A DNA stretch of 45,596 nucleotides, from the NCBI GenBank assembly GCA_910583815.1, contig CAJTZB010000002.1, positions 1-45,596 of the forward strand. Direction: 5' to 3'. Shown piece after piece: positions 15,645 through 25,081 of this stretch. This stretch comes from an uncultured Lachnospiraceae bacterium. GTDB taxonomy: Bacteria > Bacillota > Clostridia > Lachnospirales > Lachnospiraceae. Numbering within the stretch: position 1 is the stretch's first letter; every line of letters begins with the position of its first letter. Under the pieces are notes generated by a model. It saw only the letters and a list, made by a program, of their open reading frames with translations, did not search any database and was not told the DNA's origin. The position numbers and the translations under genes were made by a program.

Positions 15645-16823
15645 ATGATACATAACCGCTATTTTGAAGAGCTGAAGAAGCAGGAGGAGCTGCTTGCGAG
15701 GAAAAACAGTGTGGATACGGCGTTTTACAATGGCATTTTTGATCGGTATACTTATCCGGTTCTGACCAGAGAGCATGCGCCGATACTTTGGAGATATGAT
15801 CTGGATGCAGAAAAGAATCCGTTTTTTGAGGAACGGCTTGGCATCAATGCTGTTATGAACTCCGGCGCGATAGAATTGAACGGAACATACTATCTTGTAG
15901 CAAGAGTAGAGGGGAATGACAGGAAATCTTTTTTTGCGGTAGCAGAGAGCAGCAGCCCGACCGAGGGTTTCCGCTTTTGGGATTACCCGGTTGTGCTTCC
16001 GGACACCTGTCCGGAGGAGACAAATGTATATGATATGAGACTGACCAAGCATGAAGACGGTTATATTTATGGCGTGTTCTGCTCGGAAAGCAAAGATAAA
16101 AAGACAGGCGACCTGTCGGCGGCAGTCGCAGCTGCGGGAATTGTCCGCACAAAAGATTTAAAGACATGGGAGCGACTTCCAAACATTGTGACAAAGCGTT
16201 CCCCACAACAGAGAAATGTCGTTCTTCATCCTGAATTCGTAAATGGAAAATATGCATTCTATACAAGACCGATGGATGATTTTATTGAAACAGGGTCGGG
16301 CGGCGGTATTGGTTTTGGCCTTTGCGATGATATTACAAATGCAGTGATTGATGAAGAAACAATGACGAGCCTGCGTAAATATCACACAATTACTGAGGCG
16401 AAGAACGGCGCAGGTGCAGTGCCAATTCGTACCGACAAGGGCTGGATTCATATTGCACATGGAGTCAGAAATACGGCAGCGGGCCTTAGATATGTCTTGT
16501 ATGCATTTGCAACGGCGCTTGATAATCCGGCAAAAGTCATTGCAGAGCCGTCAGGGATGCTGCTTGGTCCGAGAGGCGCGGAGCGTATAGGGGATGTTTC
16601 TAATGTCTGCTTTACCAATGGGGCGATTACCTGTGCGGATGGCAAGGTTTATATCTACTATGCATCAAGTGACACAAGGCTTCATGTGGCAGGCACAACG
16701 ATAGAGAAGCTGACGGACTATGTGTTCCATACCCCGGAAGACCCGCTTCGGAGCGCAGACTGCGTAAGGCAGCGCTGTGCATTGATTGAACGAAATAAGG
16801 CGCTGCTGGCGCAGCTTTTGTAA
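15645..16823 (+). CDS. GH130 subfamily 1: 4-O-beta-D-mannosyl-D-glucose phosphorylase
   Basis: A 392-residue cytoplasmic five-bladed beta-propeller phosphorylase. The length and N-terminal extension match the mannosylglucose phosphorylases (GH130_1, as in Ruminococcus albus RaMP1). The catalytic aspartate is in NVYDMRLT (Asp130). Phosphate-binding positions are expected among the conserved Arg/His/Lys residues in QQRNVVLHPEF, FYTRPMDD and WIHIAHGVR. The reaction is Man-beta-1,4-Glc + phosphate to mannose 1-phosphate + glucose. It is immediately downstream of the epimerase that makes this disaccharide. The ribosome binding site is AAGGAGG, and the AATGxxxA-like start is unambiguous at ATG 15645. 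Confidence 0.93.
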   Translation: MIHNRYFEELKKQEELLARKNSVDTAFYNGIFDRYTYPVLTREHAPILWRYDLDAEKNPFFEERLGINAVMNSGAIELNGTYYLVARVEGNDRKSFFAVAESSSPTEGFRFWDYPVVLPDTCPEETNVYDMRLTKHEDGYIYGVFCSESKDKKTGDLSAAVAAAGIVRTKDLKTWERLPNIVTKRSPQQRNVVLHPEFVNGKYAFYTRPMDDFIETGSGGGIGFGLCDDITNAVIDEETMTSLRKYHTITEAKNGAGAVPIRTDKGWIHIAHGVRNTAAGLRYVLYAFATALDNPAKVIAEPSGMLLGPRGAERIGDVSNVCFTNGAITCADGKVYIYYASSDTRLHVAGTTIEKLTDYVFHTPEDPLRSADCVRQRCALIERNKALLAQLL

Positions 16824-16845
16824 TTTTAAAAGGAAGGGCATGGCT

Positions 16846-18372
16846 ATGAATATGAAAAAAAGAGGATTTGGCATTTTGTTTTTCCTTATGGTATGCCTTG
16901 TTGCCGGCTGTGGCAATAAAGAGCAAGGGAATACACCGGATACGCCAACCCCGACTCTGACACCGTTTGTTCCTGAAATAGTCGGAACGTATGAAGCAGA
17001 AGACGGAGTACTTGCCGGAAACGTAAAGGTGGTAAAAGATTCATCACGCAGTGGAACAGGATATGTAAAAGGTTTTGAAAAAGAAGGCGATTCCTGCACA
17101 ATGACAGTCAAAATAGAGCAGGAAGGCTTCTATGATCTGGTGTTCCGCATTGCAAGCAATGGCGGAGAAAAGACAAATCCGGTTTCCGTAGACGGCAGTC
17201 CGGTCGGAAACATTTATGTAAAGGAAACAAGCTATATTGATGATTCTATAGAAAGAGTATGGTTTACGCCGGGAGAACACACGGTATCAGTAGGCGTATC
17301 ATGGGGGTGGTTTTTCTTGGATTTCTTGACCATACAGACTTCAGAGCCTCTCGACCCATCCTTATATGAAGTAGAAGCAAAGTTAATCAATCCGAATGCC
17401 GGTGACGAAGCAAAGCGCCTGATGAGCTATCTGTGCGATATTTACGGAGAGTATTTCCTTTCCGGTCAGGTATGCGATACCGGGCCTTATGGATTGGAAA
17501 TGCAGGTGATTAAAAAGACAACAGGCAAATCTCCGGCAATTCTTGGAATGGATTTAATGGACTATACTCCAATCAATGCAGCACACGGCTCTTCTAGAAA
17601 GATGGTGGAAAATGCCATCAGGCACTGGGAAGACGGCGGTATTATAGAGCTTCACTGGCACTGGAACACGCCGGAGAGCTATGTGACCGGCGAATGGTAT
17701 GGTTCTTTCTATACAAAGAATACAAATCTCAATTTGAAGAAAATTATGGACGGCAAAGATGTGAATGGTTATGAAGCACTGATGGCGGACATTGCAGCAA
17801 TTGCAGAGCCGTTGCTTGCACTGCAGGAGGCAGGCGTGCCGGTGCTGTTCCGTCCGCTTCATGAGGCAAGCGGCGGCTGGTTCTGGTGGGGAGCATCGGG
17901 ACCGGAGGCATATAAACAGCTTTATGTTCTTCTCTATGAGAAACTGACAAACGAATATGGGCTGAATAACCTGATTTGGGTCTGGAACGGACAGAGTGCA
18001 GACTGGTATCCGGGAGATGAATATGTAGATATTATTGGTGAAGATATTTACCCGGGAGAGAGAGTCTACACTTCCCAGATAGCAAAGTACTTGGAGGTTG
18101 CTTCTTATTCTACGGAACGGAAAATGGTCTATCTGACCGAATGCGGCTGTATTTTTGATCCGGACCTCGCTTATCGCGACGGAGCGATGTGGGGCATGTG
18201 GGCAGTATGGCAGGGAGATTTCGTAAGAAAGGACATTGCAGTTGCCTCCATCAGCGAGCAGTATACCGAAAGCGATATGATGAAAAAAGCCTATGAGCAT
18301 GAGCGTGTCATTACATTGGATAAGGTGCCGGACTTAAAGACCTATCCAATCAGTGAATCGTTCAAAAACTAA
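16846..18372 (+). CDS. Secreted GH26 beta-mannanase lipoprotein with N-terminal carbohydrate-binding module
   Basis: A 508-residue protein. The signal peptide ends in lipobox LVAGC, followed by a Thr/Pro linker. Residues about 45-165 form a CBM35-like beta-sandwich (TYEAEDGVLAG, then GYVKGF, then FLDFLTI). The remainder is GH26, with HWHWNTPESY, acid/base Glu340 in RPLHEASGGWFWWG and nucleophile Glu432 in YLTECGC. It would cut beta-1,4-mannan inside the chain at the cell surface. Three in-frame ATGs lie together (16840, 16846, 16852); 16846 gives the best spacing from AGGAAGG. A MITE-like element is inserted exactly at its stop codon, leaving the encoded C-terminus intact. Confidence 0.93.
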   Translation: MNMKKRGFGILFFLMVCLVAGCGNKEQGNTPDTPTPTLTPFVPEIVGTYEAEDGVLAGNVKVVKDSSRSGTGYVKGFEKEGDSCTMTVKIEQEGFYDLVFRIASNGGEKTNPVSVDGSPVGNIYVKETSYIDDSIERVWFTPGEHTVSVGVSWGWFFLDFLTIQTSEPLDPSLYEVEAKLINPNAGDEAKRLMSYLCDIYGEYFLSGQVCDTGPYGLEMQVIKKTTGKSPAILGMDLMDYTPINAAHGSSRKMVENAIRHWEDGGIIELHWHWNTPESYVTGEWYGSFYTKNTNLNLKKIMDGKDVNGYEALMADIAAIAEPLLALQEAGVPVLFRPLHEASGGWFWWGASGPEAYKQLYVLLYEKLTNEYGLNNLIWVWNGQSADWYPGDEYVDIIGEDIYPGERVYTSQIAKYLEVASYSTERKMVYLTECGCIFDPDLAYRDGAMWGMWAVWQGDFVRKDIAVASISEQYTESDMMKKAYEHERVITLDKVPDLKTYPISESFKN

Positions 18373-18671
18373 TAGGCAATTGCGAAACTCGATTATTTTG
18401 TAAATTTTATATAAAATTCGAACATTGCGTGCTGATGTTTTGGTCCTGCGCAGGCACGTTGATTTTTCGATTTTGTTCCGCAGCCCTGTTAATCTGCCCA
18501 TGCGCAAACTCGCAGCAAAGCTGCTCAGACAGTGCGCATGTTGGCAGATAGGCATGCTCACAAAATCTTCAAAATCTGCCTAATTGCCTGCGCAGGACTA
18601 AAATCACAGCATCGCAATCTTTCTGAATATAATCTAAATTTTTAGAAAATTGCGAGTTTCGCAAACACCTA
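18373..18671 (+). mobile_element. MITE-like palindromic element with 19-bp terminal inverted repeats
   Basis: The ends are TAGGCAATTGCGAAACTCG (18373-18391) and the complement of TAGGTGTTTGCGAAACTCG (18653-18671), 16 of 19 identical. Imperfect inverted homology continues inward through TCCTGCGCAGGCA to a centre at GCAGC-aaa-GCTGC (18512-18524), so the whole element can fold as one long hairpin. It encodes no protein. The 13-mer GTTCAAAAACTAA flanks it exactly on both sides (18360-18372 and 18672-18684), as expected for a target-site duplication. The left copy contains the GH26 stop codon. It fills the 18373-18699 gap. Confidence 0.85.
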
Positions 18672-18699
18672 GTTCAAAAACTAAAATAGGGAGGTTAGC

Positions 18700-21684
18700 A
18701 TGAAGGGAAAAAGCATATGGAAGAAAGCAGCAGTCTTTGCTGCCATAGTCTTTGCTTTATGGATTGTGTATCCGGGCCTGTACAGGGAATCGGACGCGCA
18801 GACCGACCTTAGCATGGATGAGTTTGAAGATGTCATTGGAAGCTATAACATTGACGACTCTGTTCCAAGCTATAAAAATTATGTGGCGCAGCATGCCGAA
18901 GCTGCTTATCCGGATGTGCAGGTAGAAATCGGGACAGAGCATTGCGTCCGCTATGAAGAAGATGGGAAGGCAAAAGAGGCAGCGGTCTATAAGGATTATG
19001 AAGGCATTCAGGGCAGCAGCCTGCTTACGACAGAAGACTCATTGATAGAGTATGAGTTTGAGGTGACGGAAGAAGGTTTTTATAATCTTTCTTTTGTCTA
19101 CTATCCGGTAGAAGGCAAAAATTCCAATATTGAGCGCAGTATTTTTATCGACGGACAGCTTCCGTTCAAAGAGCTTTCTTTGGTCACTTTTTCTCGCGTG
19201 TGGAAAAGCTACACGGAGCAGACTGTGGTCAATGAAAACGGCGTAACCGAAAAGCTGTGGGCAAAGGACAATCAGGGCAATGACGTAAAGCCAAAGAGCA
19301 TGGAGGCTCCAGAATGGCAGACAAGGTTTGTCTATGACAGTGACGGTTATATCACAACTCCATTGTCGGTTTATTTGACGAAAGGAACGCATACGCTCAG
19401 CATTTTTTCCTTAAAAGAGCCGATGATGCTCCATAAAATCGTACTGGAGCATGCGGAAGAAATCAAGAGCTATGCAGAGGTAAAACAGGCATGGGATGCA
19501 GCAGGTGCATCCGCTTCCGCCGGCAAAGTCATTACGATTGAAGGAGAGTATGCGACAAAGACTTCCTCGCAGATGCTCTATCCGCAGCAGGATCAAGGTT
19601 CTGCAGAAGTAGTTCCGGCCAGCGCAAAGGAACTTTTGAATAATGTTATTGGAGGAAACTCCTGGAGACTTGTCGGACAGTGGATTGAATGGGAATTTAA
19701 GGTGGAGCAGGGTGGCTATTATCAGATTGCGCTTCACGACAAACAGAATTTCAGCCGAGGCGTTGCAGTATCAAGGCGAATCTCGATTGACGGGGAGGTT
19801 CCGTTTGCAGAGATGTCTAATTATGAGTTTCCTTATGCGCAGAGCTGGCGAGAGGATATTATCAGCGATGAAGCAGGAAACCCATATCAGTTTTATTTAG
19901 AGCCGGGAATCCATACGATCCGTATGGAGGCAGTGCTTGGTGATTTCTCGGAAATCGTCGGGCTGGTAGAAGAAGCGGTGCAGAGGCTCAATAACATTTA
20001 CCGCCGTGTCATTAAGGTGACAGGCGTAAAGCCAGATACATACCGTGATTATCAGATTGAGGCAACACTTCCTGAACTGAATGAGGAACTGGTTGCAACA
20101 AGGGATATTTTAAATGTCGCGCTGGAAAAATTGGAAATTGTGGCAGGAAAGAATTCTGATAAAAAAACCGTGTTGCTGACGATGAGGGATCAGTTAGACG
20201 ACCTGATTAAAGACAATGAATATTTTGTGCGTGTTATCACTTCTTATAAAATCAACGTCCGTGCCTGCGGCAACTGGATTACGCAGGTAATCAGCCAGCC
20301 GCTTGCAATAGACTGTCTGACGGTCTATTCGCCGGATATGGAATTTGAATCCAGAGATGCGTCCTTCTTTACAAAATTTTTCCATGAGGTTAAGCGTCTG
20401 TATTATTCGTTTGTTATTGATTACAACCAGATCGGAAGCGTATCAGAAGATTCTGACGGTGCAGCACTGACGCTTTGGGTTGGTTCCGGGCGGGACCAAG
20501 CAAATGTAATCAAGGCATTGATTGATGAGAGCTTTACAAATAAAACAGGTATCAGCGTCAATGTGCAGCTTGTGGATATGTCCACATTGTTAAAGGCAAC
20601 ATTAGTTGGTGAAGGTCCGGATATTGCAATTCAGGTTGCAAATACAAACGGCGCGGCAGGTGCAGTATTAAATACCGGAAACGATACACCGGTCAACTAT
20701 GGCATCCGTAATTCCGTGCTTGACCTGACGCAGTTTTCCGACTGGAAAGAAGTTATGGAACGATTCCCGGCGGCGGCAGCAACGCAGTTCCAGTATGAAG
20801 ATTCGCTGTTTGCGCTGCCAGAAACCATTACTTATCCGGTGATGTTTTACCGCAAAGATATTTTAAAGGAAATCGGTCTTGAACTTCCGGAAACATGGGA
20901 TGATGTCAAGGTTGCAATGACGGTGCTTGCAAAGAACCAGATGGAATTCGGAATGCTGCCGACAGAGCAGGTGTTTGCTTCCCTGTTATACCAAAACGGC
21001 GGTTCCTATTACAATGAAGAAGGAACTGCATCGGCACTGGATTCCGATATTGCGGTAAATGTATTTAAAATGTTCTGCAACTACTATACAGATTACAGGT
21101 TAGACCGTGCAACAAGCGCAGAAGAGCGTTTCCGTACTGGTGAATGCCCTCTGATTATTTCCGATTATACGACCTATAACAATTTTGCAGTATCTGCGCC
21201 GGATATCGCTGGGCTTTGGGGCTTTACGCAGATTCCGGGTACGGTGCAGCCGGACGGAAGCGTAGACCATTCGGTAGCCTGCACAGGCCTTGCAAGCATG
21301 ATTATGGCGGATACGGAGTATCCAGAAGAGGCATGGGAGTTCTTAAAATGGTGGACTTCTGCGGAGACACAGACACAGTATGGCAGGGAAATGGAAACCT
21401 TGATGGGTTCTTCTGCAAGAGTGCCTACGGCAAACTATGAAGCGTTTACAAATATGCCTTGGCCGGTCAGTGATTTTGAAGCACTGAATGAATCCATGCA
21501 GTGGGTCAAAGGAATCCCGCAGGTGCCGGGCGGCTACTATTCTTGGAGAAACGTAAACAACGCGTTCTATACGGTAGTAGAGCATAAAGACACTTCTTCC
21601 CCAAGAGAAGAGCTGATGGATAAGGTTATTTATATCAATGCAGAAATTGCTTACAAGCGAGAAGAGCTTGAACTTGATAAGTAA
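18700..21684 (+). CDS. Giant ABC-transporter solute-binding protein with two N-terminal beta-sandwich modules
   Basis: A 994-residue protein, about twice the usual size of a family 1 solute-binding protein. It has an N-terminal hydrophobic segment (residues 8-27) without a lipobox, so it is probably a membrane anchor. Two internally homologous modules follow. Module A (about 70-255) and module B (about 275-430) share E-Y/W-EF-V---G-Y and R-I-IDG--PF-E. A helical stretch (about 440-530) leads to the binding domain from residue 588 (LTLWVGSGRDQANVIKALIDESF; YPVMFYRKDILKEIGLELPETWDD; AWEFLKWWTS). It would capture manno-oligosaccharides for the permeases just downstream (inference). Start ATG 18700 follows GGGAGG. 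Confidence 0.88.
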   Translation: MKGKSIWKKAAVFAAIVFALWIVYPGLYRESDAQTDLSMDEFEDVIGSYNIDDSVPSYKNYVAQHAEAAYPDVQVEIGTEHCVRYEEDGKAKEAAVYKDYEGIQGSSLLTTEDSLIEYEFEVTEEGFYNLSFVYYPVEGKNSNIERSIFIDGQLPFKELSLVTFSRVWKSYTEQTVVNENGVTEKLWAKDNQGNDVKPKSMEAPEWQTRFVYDSDGYITTPLSVYLTKGTHTLSIFSLKEPMMLHKIVLEHAEEIKSYAEVKQAWDAAGASASAGKVITIEGEYATKTSSQMLYPQQDQGSAEVVPASAKELLNNVIGGNSWRLVGQWIEWEFKVEQGGYYQIALHDKQNFSRGVAVSRRISIDGEVPFAEMSNYEFPYAQSWREDIISDEAGNPYQFYLEPGIHTIRMEAVLGDFSEIVGLVEEAVQRLNNIYRRVIKVTGVKPDTYRDYQIEATLPELNEELVATRDILNVALEKLEIVAGKNSDKKTVLLTMRDQLDDLIKDNEYFVRVITSYKINVRACGNWITQVISQPLAIDCLTVYSPDMEFESRDASFFTKFFHEVKRLYYSFVIDYNQIGSVSEDSDGAALTLWVGSGRDQANVIKALIDESFTNKTGISVNVQLVDMSTLLKATLVGEGPDIAIQVANTNGAAGAVLNTGNDTPVNYGIRNSVLDLTQFSDWKEVMERFPAAAATQFQYEDSLFALPETITYPVMFYRKDILKEIGLELPETWDDVKVAMTVLAKNQMEFGMLPTEQVFASLLYQNGGSYYNEEGTASALDSDIAVNVFKMFCNYYTDYRLDRATSAEERFRTGECPLIISDYTTYNNFAVSAPDIAGLWGFTQIPGTVQPDGSVDHSVACTGLASMIMADTEYPEEAWEFLKWWTSAETQTQYGREMETLMGSSARVPTANYEAFTNMPWPVSDFEALNESMQWVKGIPQVPGGYYSWRNVNNAFYTVVEHKDTSSPREELMDKVIYINAEIAYKREELELDK

Positions 21685-21700
21685 AAGAAGGGAGAACGAT

Positions 21701-22645
21701 ATGGCGGATGAACGTAATACATCCAAGACTGCTTTGGAAATCGCAAAAAAGCAGGGGACGCTTTCATATCGGGTAAAGAAATCAAGAGTATCTTACCTGA
21801 TGCTTGCACCGTATTTTATCCTGTTCTTTTTCTTTACGGTGCTGCCGGTGCTGATGGCAGTTGGCTTTAGCTTTACTTATTACAATATGCTGGAAATGCC
21901 GCAGTTTGTCGGCTGGAAAAACTATATCAAACTGTTTTTGGAAGACGATATTTTCATGAAGTCGTTAAAAAACACGCTGATTCTCGCAGTAGTCACCGGG
22001 CCGGTCAGTTATTTCCTATGCCTTCTGTTTGCATGGATTATCAATGAGTTCCGTGGAAAGCTAAGGGCGTTCCTGACACTGATTTTTTATGCGCCGTCTA
22101 TCTGCGGTAATGCGTATGTCGTATGGAACCTGATTCTGACCGGAGACCGTTACGGCTACTTAAATGGTTTCCTGATGGAACTTGGAGTATTAGATGAAGC
22201 AAAGCTTTGGATGCAGACCGAAAAATACGTGCTTCCTGTGCTGATTGTCGTACAGCTCTGGCTGTCACTTGGTACCGGATTCCTTTCCTTCATTGCCGGC
22301 CTGCAGACTGTAGATAAGACGATGTATGAAGCAGCGGCACTTGACGGCATCAAGAATCGTTGGCAGGAACTTTGGTATGTCACGCTTCCTGCAATGAAAC
22401 CGCAGCTCATGTTTGGTGCGGTAATGCAGATTACACAGGCATTTGCAATTGCAGACGTGTCACTGCAGTTGGCCGGAAACCCTTCCATCAACTATGCAGG
22501 TGCGACCGTAGTAACGCATTTGATGGACTATGGCACGGTCCGCTTGGAGATGGGCTATGCTTCCGCAATTGCAACCATATTGTTCCTTTTGATGGTCGGC
22601 ACTAACATGCTGGTTCAGAGACTGTTAAGGAGGGTGGGCGAATAA
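21701..22645 (+). CDS. Sugar ABC transporter permease (MalF/UgpA type), first pair
   Basis: A 314-residue inner-membrane protein with about six helices. The first starts near residue 30 (YLMLAPYFILFFFFTVLPVLMAVGFSF). The cytoplasmic EAA loop that docks the ATPase reads YEAAALDGIKNRWQELWYVTLPAM near residues 222-245. ATG 21701 follows AAGGGAGA; an upstream in-frame start inside the binding-protein gene is less likely. It pairs with the next permease, overlapping it by 1 nt (TAATG), so the two are translationally coupled. No ATPase gene follows. Confidence 0.93.
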   Translation: MADERNTSKTALEIAKKQGTLSYRVKKSRVSYLMLAPYFILFFFFTVLPVLMAVGFSFTYYNMLEMPQFVGWKNYIKLFLEDDIFMKSLKNTLILAVVTGPVSYFLCLLFAWIINEFRGKLRAFLTLIFYAPSICGNAYVVWNLILTGDRYGYLNGFLMELGVLDEAKLWMQTEKYVLPVLIVVQLWLSLGTGFLSFIAGLQTVDKTMYEAAALDGIKNRWQELWYVTLPAMKPQLMFGAVMQITQAFAIADVSLQLAGNPSINYAGATVVTHLMDYGTVRLEMGYASAIATILFLLMVGTNMLVQRLLRRVGE

Positions 22646-23538
22646 TGACAGGGAAAATAAAAACAAAACGCCGGCTCCGCTTGTTTAAAAGAAAAGAAAA
22701 AAGACTGAACCGCTCGATGGCAGGAAATACGCTGTTGTTTGTACTGATGGGTATCTGCGGCGTGGCAATGGCAGTTCCGCTTGTCATGGTAATCAACAAC
22801 TGCTTAAAGCCGCTTGATGAACTGTTCCAGTATCCGCCGAAAATTTTTGTACGAAACCCTACGCTGGAAAACTTCTCGGATTTGTTTATCTTGATGAACG
22901 ATTCATGGGTGCCGTTTTCCAGATACATATTGAATACGATTATCATTACCGGCGGCGGTATCGTAGGGCATGTTATTATCGCATCTCTTGCAGCATATCC
23001 GCTTGCCAAGCATGACTTTCCGGGAAAGAAAATCCTGTTCCAGATGGTTGTGCTGTCAATGATGTTTTCGTGGGTTGTAACCCAGACGCCGCAGTACATG
23101 ATTATTTCATGGCTTGGCATCAACAATACGCATCTGGCCCTGATTCTTCCGGCATGTGCATTTGGTATGGGACTTTACTTGATGAAGCAGTTTATGGAGC
23201 AGCTGCCGGATTCCTTAATGGAGTCGGCAAGGTTAGATGGAGCAGGAGAGTTCCGGATTTTCTGGAACATTGTGATGCCGAACGTAAAACCTGCCTGGCT
23301 GACACTGGCAATTTTCCAGTTTCAGCAGATGTGGGGCAACACAGGCAGCACGTTCCTGCGTGATGAGCAGTTAAAGCCGTTACAGTATTCCCTGCAGCAG
23401 ATTTCCGCAGGTGGTGCAGCAAGAGCGGGCGCTGCGGCAGCTGTTACATTTATTATCGCGGCCGTGCCGATTACATTTTTCTTGATTTGCCAGAGCAATA
23501 TCTTGGAGACGATGACCTCGTCTGGTATGAAAGAGTAA
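22645..23538 (+). CDS. Sugar ABC transporter permease (MalG/UgpE type), first pair
   Basis: A 297-residue permease with six helices. An Arg/Lys-rich cytoplasmic N-terminus (residues 1-24) precedes the first helix (NTLLFVLMGICGVAMAVPLVM). The EAA motif is MESARLDGAGEFRIFWNIVMPNVKP near residues 192-216. It starts on the stop codon of the preceding permease. It forms the heterodimeric channel with that protein and probably serves the giant binding protein. The C-terminus (NILETMTSSGMKE) is the usual short tail of this family. Confidence 0.93.
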   Translation: MTGKIKTKRRLRLFKRKEKRLNRSMAGNTLLFVLMGICGVAMAVPLVMVINNCLKPLDELFQYPPKIFVRNPTLENFSDLFILMNDSWVPFSRYILNTIIITGGGIVGHVIIASLAAYPLAKHDFPGKKILFQMVVLSMMFSWVVTQTPQYMIISWLGINNTHLALILPACAFGMGLYLMKQFMEQLPDSLMESARLDGAGEFRIFWNIVMPNVKPAWLTLAIFQFQQMWGNTGSTFLRDEQLKPLQYSLQQISAGGAARAGAAAAVTFIIAAVPITFFLICQSNILETMTSSGMKE

Positions 23539-23584
23539 CTAAGAGCAAACAGTTTTTGGACTTTGAAAGGAGTATGTTATCCAT

Positions 23585-25081
23585 ATGATGAAAAACAAAA
23601 AATTTAAGTCCGTCATTTCTCTTTGTCTTGCTCTTATCCTGCTTTTTGAGACAGAGGGAACCATAAAGGCGCTGGCAGACAAACTGCCGTATGACTCCTA
23701 TAATTATGACTATCGGGAATACATCCACTACACTCCGGCGGCTTATATCCCGGAGCGCACGGTAACAGGGCTTGATCTTTCCTATCAAGGAGAACCAATA
23801 GGGAAGTTTACAAATCCGCAGGATTTATGCAAATCCCCTTCCGGAAATATCTATATTGCAGATACCGGAAATAACCGCATTGTCGTGCTGGACCCGACGA
23901 TGAAGCAGGTCGTAAAGATTATTTCGGCCTTTGACAATGGCGGTAAGGAAGATAAGTTTAATTCTCCTTATGGCGTCTGCGTTTCGGAACGTGGCTGGCT
24001 GTATGTGGCAGATTTTAAAAACAAGAGGATTGTGGTGCTGGATGAAAATGATGTGCTGATGCAGATTATTGAAAATCCTCAGTCAGAAAGCCTGGAAGAC
24101 GGTTATGTGTTCAGCCCGATGAAAGTAACCGTAGACTATGCAGACAGAGCTTATGTCATTGCCCAGAATATGTTTGAGGGCATTATGGTATTTGAGAACA
24201 ACGGAAACTTTTCCAACTTTTTTGGGACGATACAGGTAGAAATCAGCGTATGGGATAAATTCTGGAAGAGGATGGCGACCAAAGAAGAGCGTTCTAACCA
24301 GATGCTCTATATCCCGACAGAGTTTACCGGAATCGACATTGACCCGGAGGGTTTTGTCTATGCTTCCAACATCGACCCGAAGGGAGTTCAGGGCGTCAGG
24401 CGCTTAAACCCACAAGGCGAAGATGTCATTAAAAAAGGAGAAAATGAAAACTTAGGCGGCGATTTGGCGTTCACTACATCAACATATAACCAGTATGCAG
24501 GGCCGTCTCAGTTTACCGATGTGGTATACCGCAGCAAAGGCATTTACTCCTGCCTTGACAGGCGGCGCGGACGCATTTTCACCTATGACCATGAAGGAAA
24601 CCTGCTCTATATTTTTGGCGGGCTCGGAACACAGGCAGGCACATTCCAGCTTCCGGTTGCTGTGGAGGATATTGGCGGCAGGATTGTTGTCTTAGATGCG
24701 ACAAAGGCAGCCATTCTCTGCTTTCAGGAAACAGAGTACGGAAGGCTGATTAATGAAGCAGTCGGTCTTCGCTATGACGGAGATGAGGCAGAAGCAGTAG
24801 AGATTTGGGGGAGAGTACTGGAGCTTGATGAGAACAATGAGCTTGCCAATACTGGTATCGGCAAGGCATATCTGACAGCCGGCGACTATGAGCTTGCAAT
24901 GCATTATTTGGAGCTTGGTATGGCAAGAGACTATTATTCGATTGCTTATAAGCGCTACCGCAATGAGATCCTGACTGCAAATGCCAGCTGGGTTCTGACC
25001 GGAGGACTGGTGCTTATCGCAGCATGGGTTGTCATAAAGAAAGTAAAGAAGAAAAAGAGGGGGGCGGTGGACCTTGGGTAA
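23585..25081 (+). CDS. NHL beta-propeller protein with TPR and C-terminal membrane anchor
   Basis: A 498-residue exported protein with a signal peptide (to about residue 31). NHL-type propeller repeats lie at residues about 75-160 (CKSPSGNIYIADTGNNRIVVLD; NSPYGVCVSERGWLYVADFKNKRIVVLD) and again near 250-375. A TPR-like pair follows at about 390-455 (AEAVEIWGRVLELDENNELANTGIGKAYLTAGDYELAMHYLELGM). A transmembrane helix lies near 468-485, then a lysine-rich tail. The bulk therefore sits outside the membrane. No catalytic residues are recognised, so it looks like a scaffold or binding protein. It lies within the transporter array and overlaps the Yip1 gene by 8 nt, indicating a shared complex or process (inference). 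Confidence 0.8.
   Translation: MMKNKKFKSVISLCLALILLFETEGTIKALADKLPYDSYNYDYREYIHYTPAAYIPERTVTGLDLSYQGEPIGKFTNPQDLCKSPSGNIYIADTGNNRIVVLDPTMKQVVKIISAFDNGGKEDKFNSPYGVCVSERGWLYVADFKNKRIVVLDENDVLMQIIENPQSESLEDGYVFSPMKVTVDYADRAYVIAQNMFEGIMVFENNGNFSNFFGTIQVEISVWDKFWKRMATKEERSNQMLYIPTEFTGIDIDPEGFVYASNIDPKGVQGVRRLNPQGEDVIKKGENENLGGDLAFTTSTYNQYAGPSQFTDVVYRSKGIYSCLDRRRGRIFTYDHEGNLLYIFGGLGTQAGTFQLPVAVEDIGGRIVVLDATKAAILCFQETEYGRLINEAVGLRYDGDEAEAVEIWGRVLELDENNELANTGIGKAYLTAGDYELAMHYLELGMARDYYSIAYKRYRNEILTANASWVLTGGLVLIAAWVVIKKVKKKKRGAVDLG

Noticed and set aside
14883..16052. Long minus-strand open frame (389 codons) across the epimerase and GH130_1 genes
   Set aside because: It lies opposite two well-supported enzymes, has no ribosome site or domain, and its composition is that of an antisense shadow.
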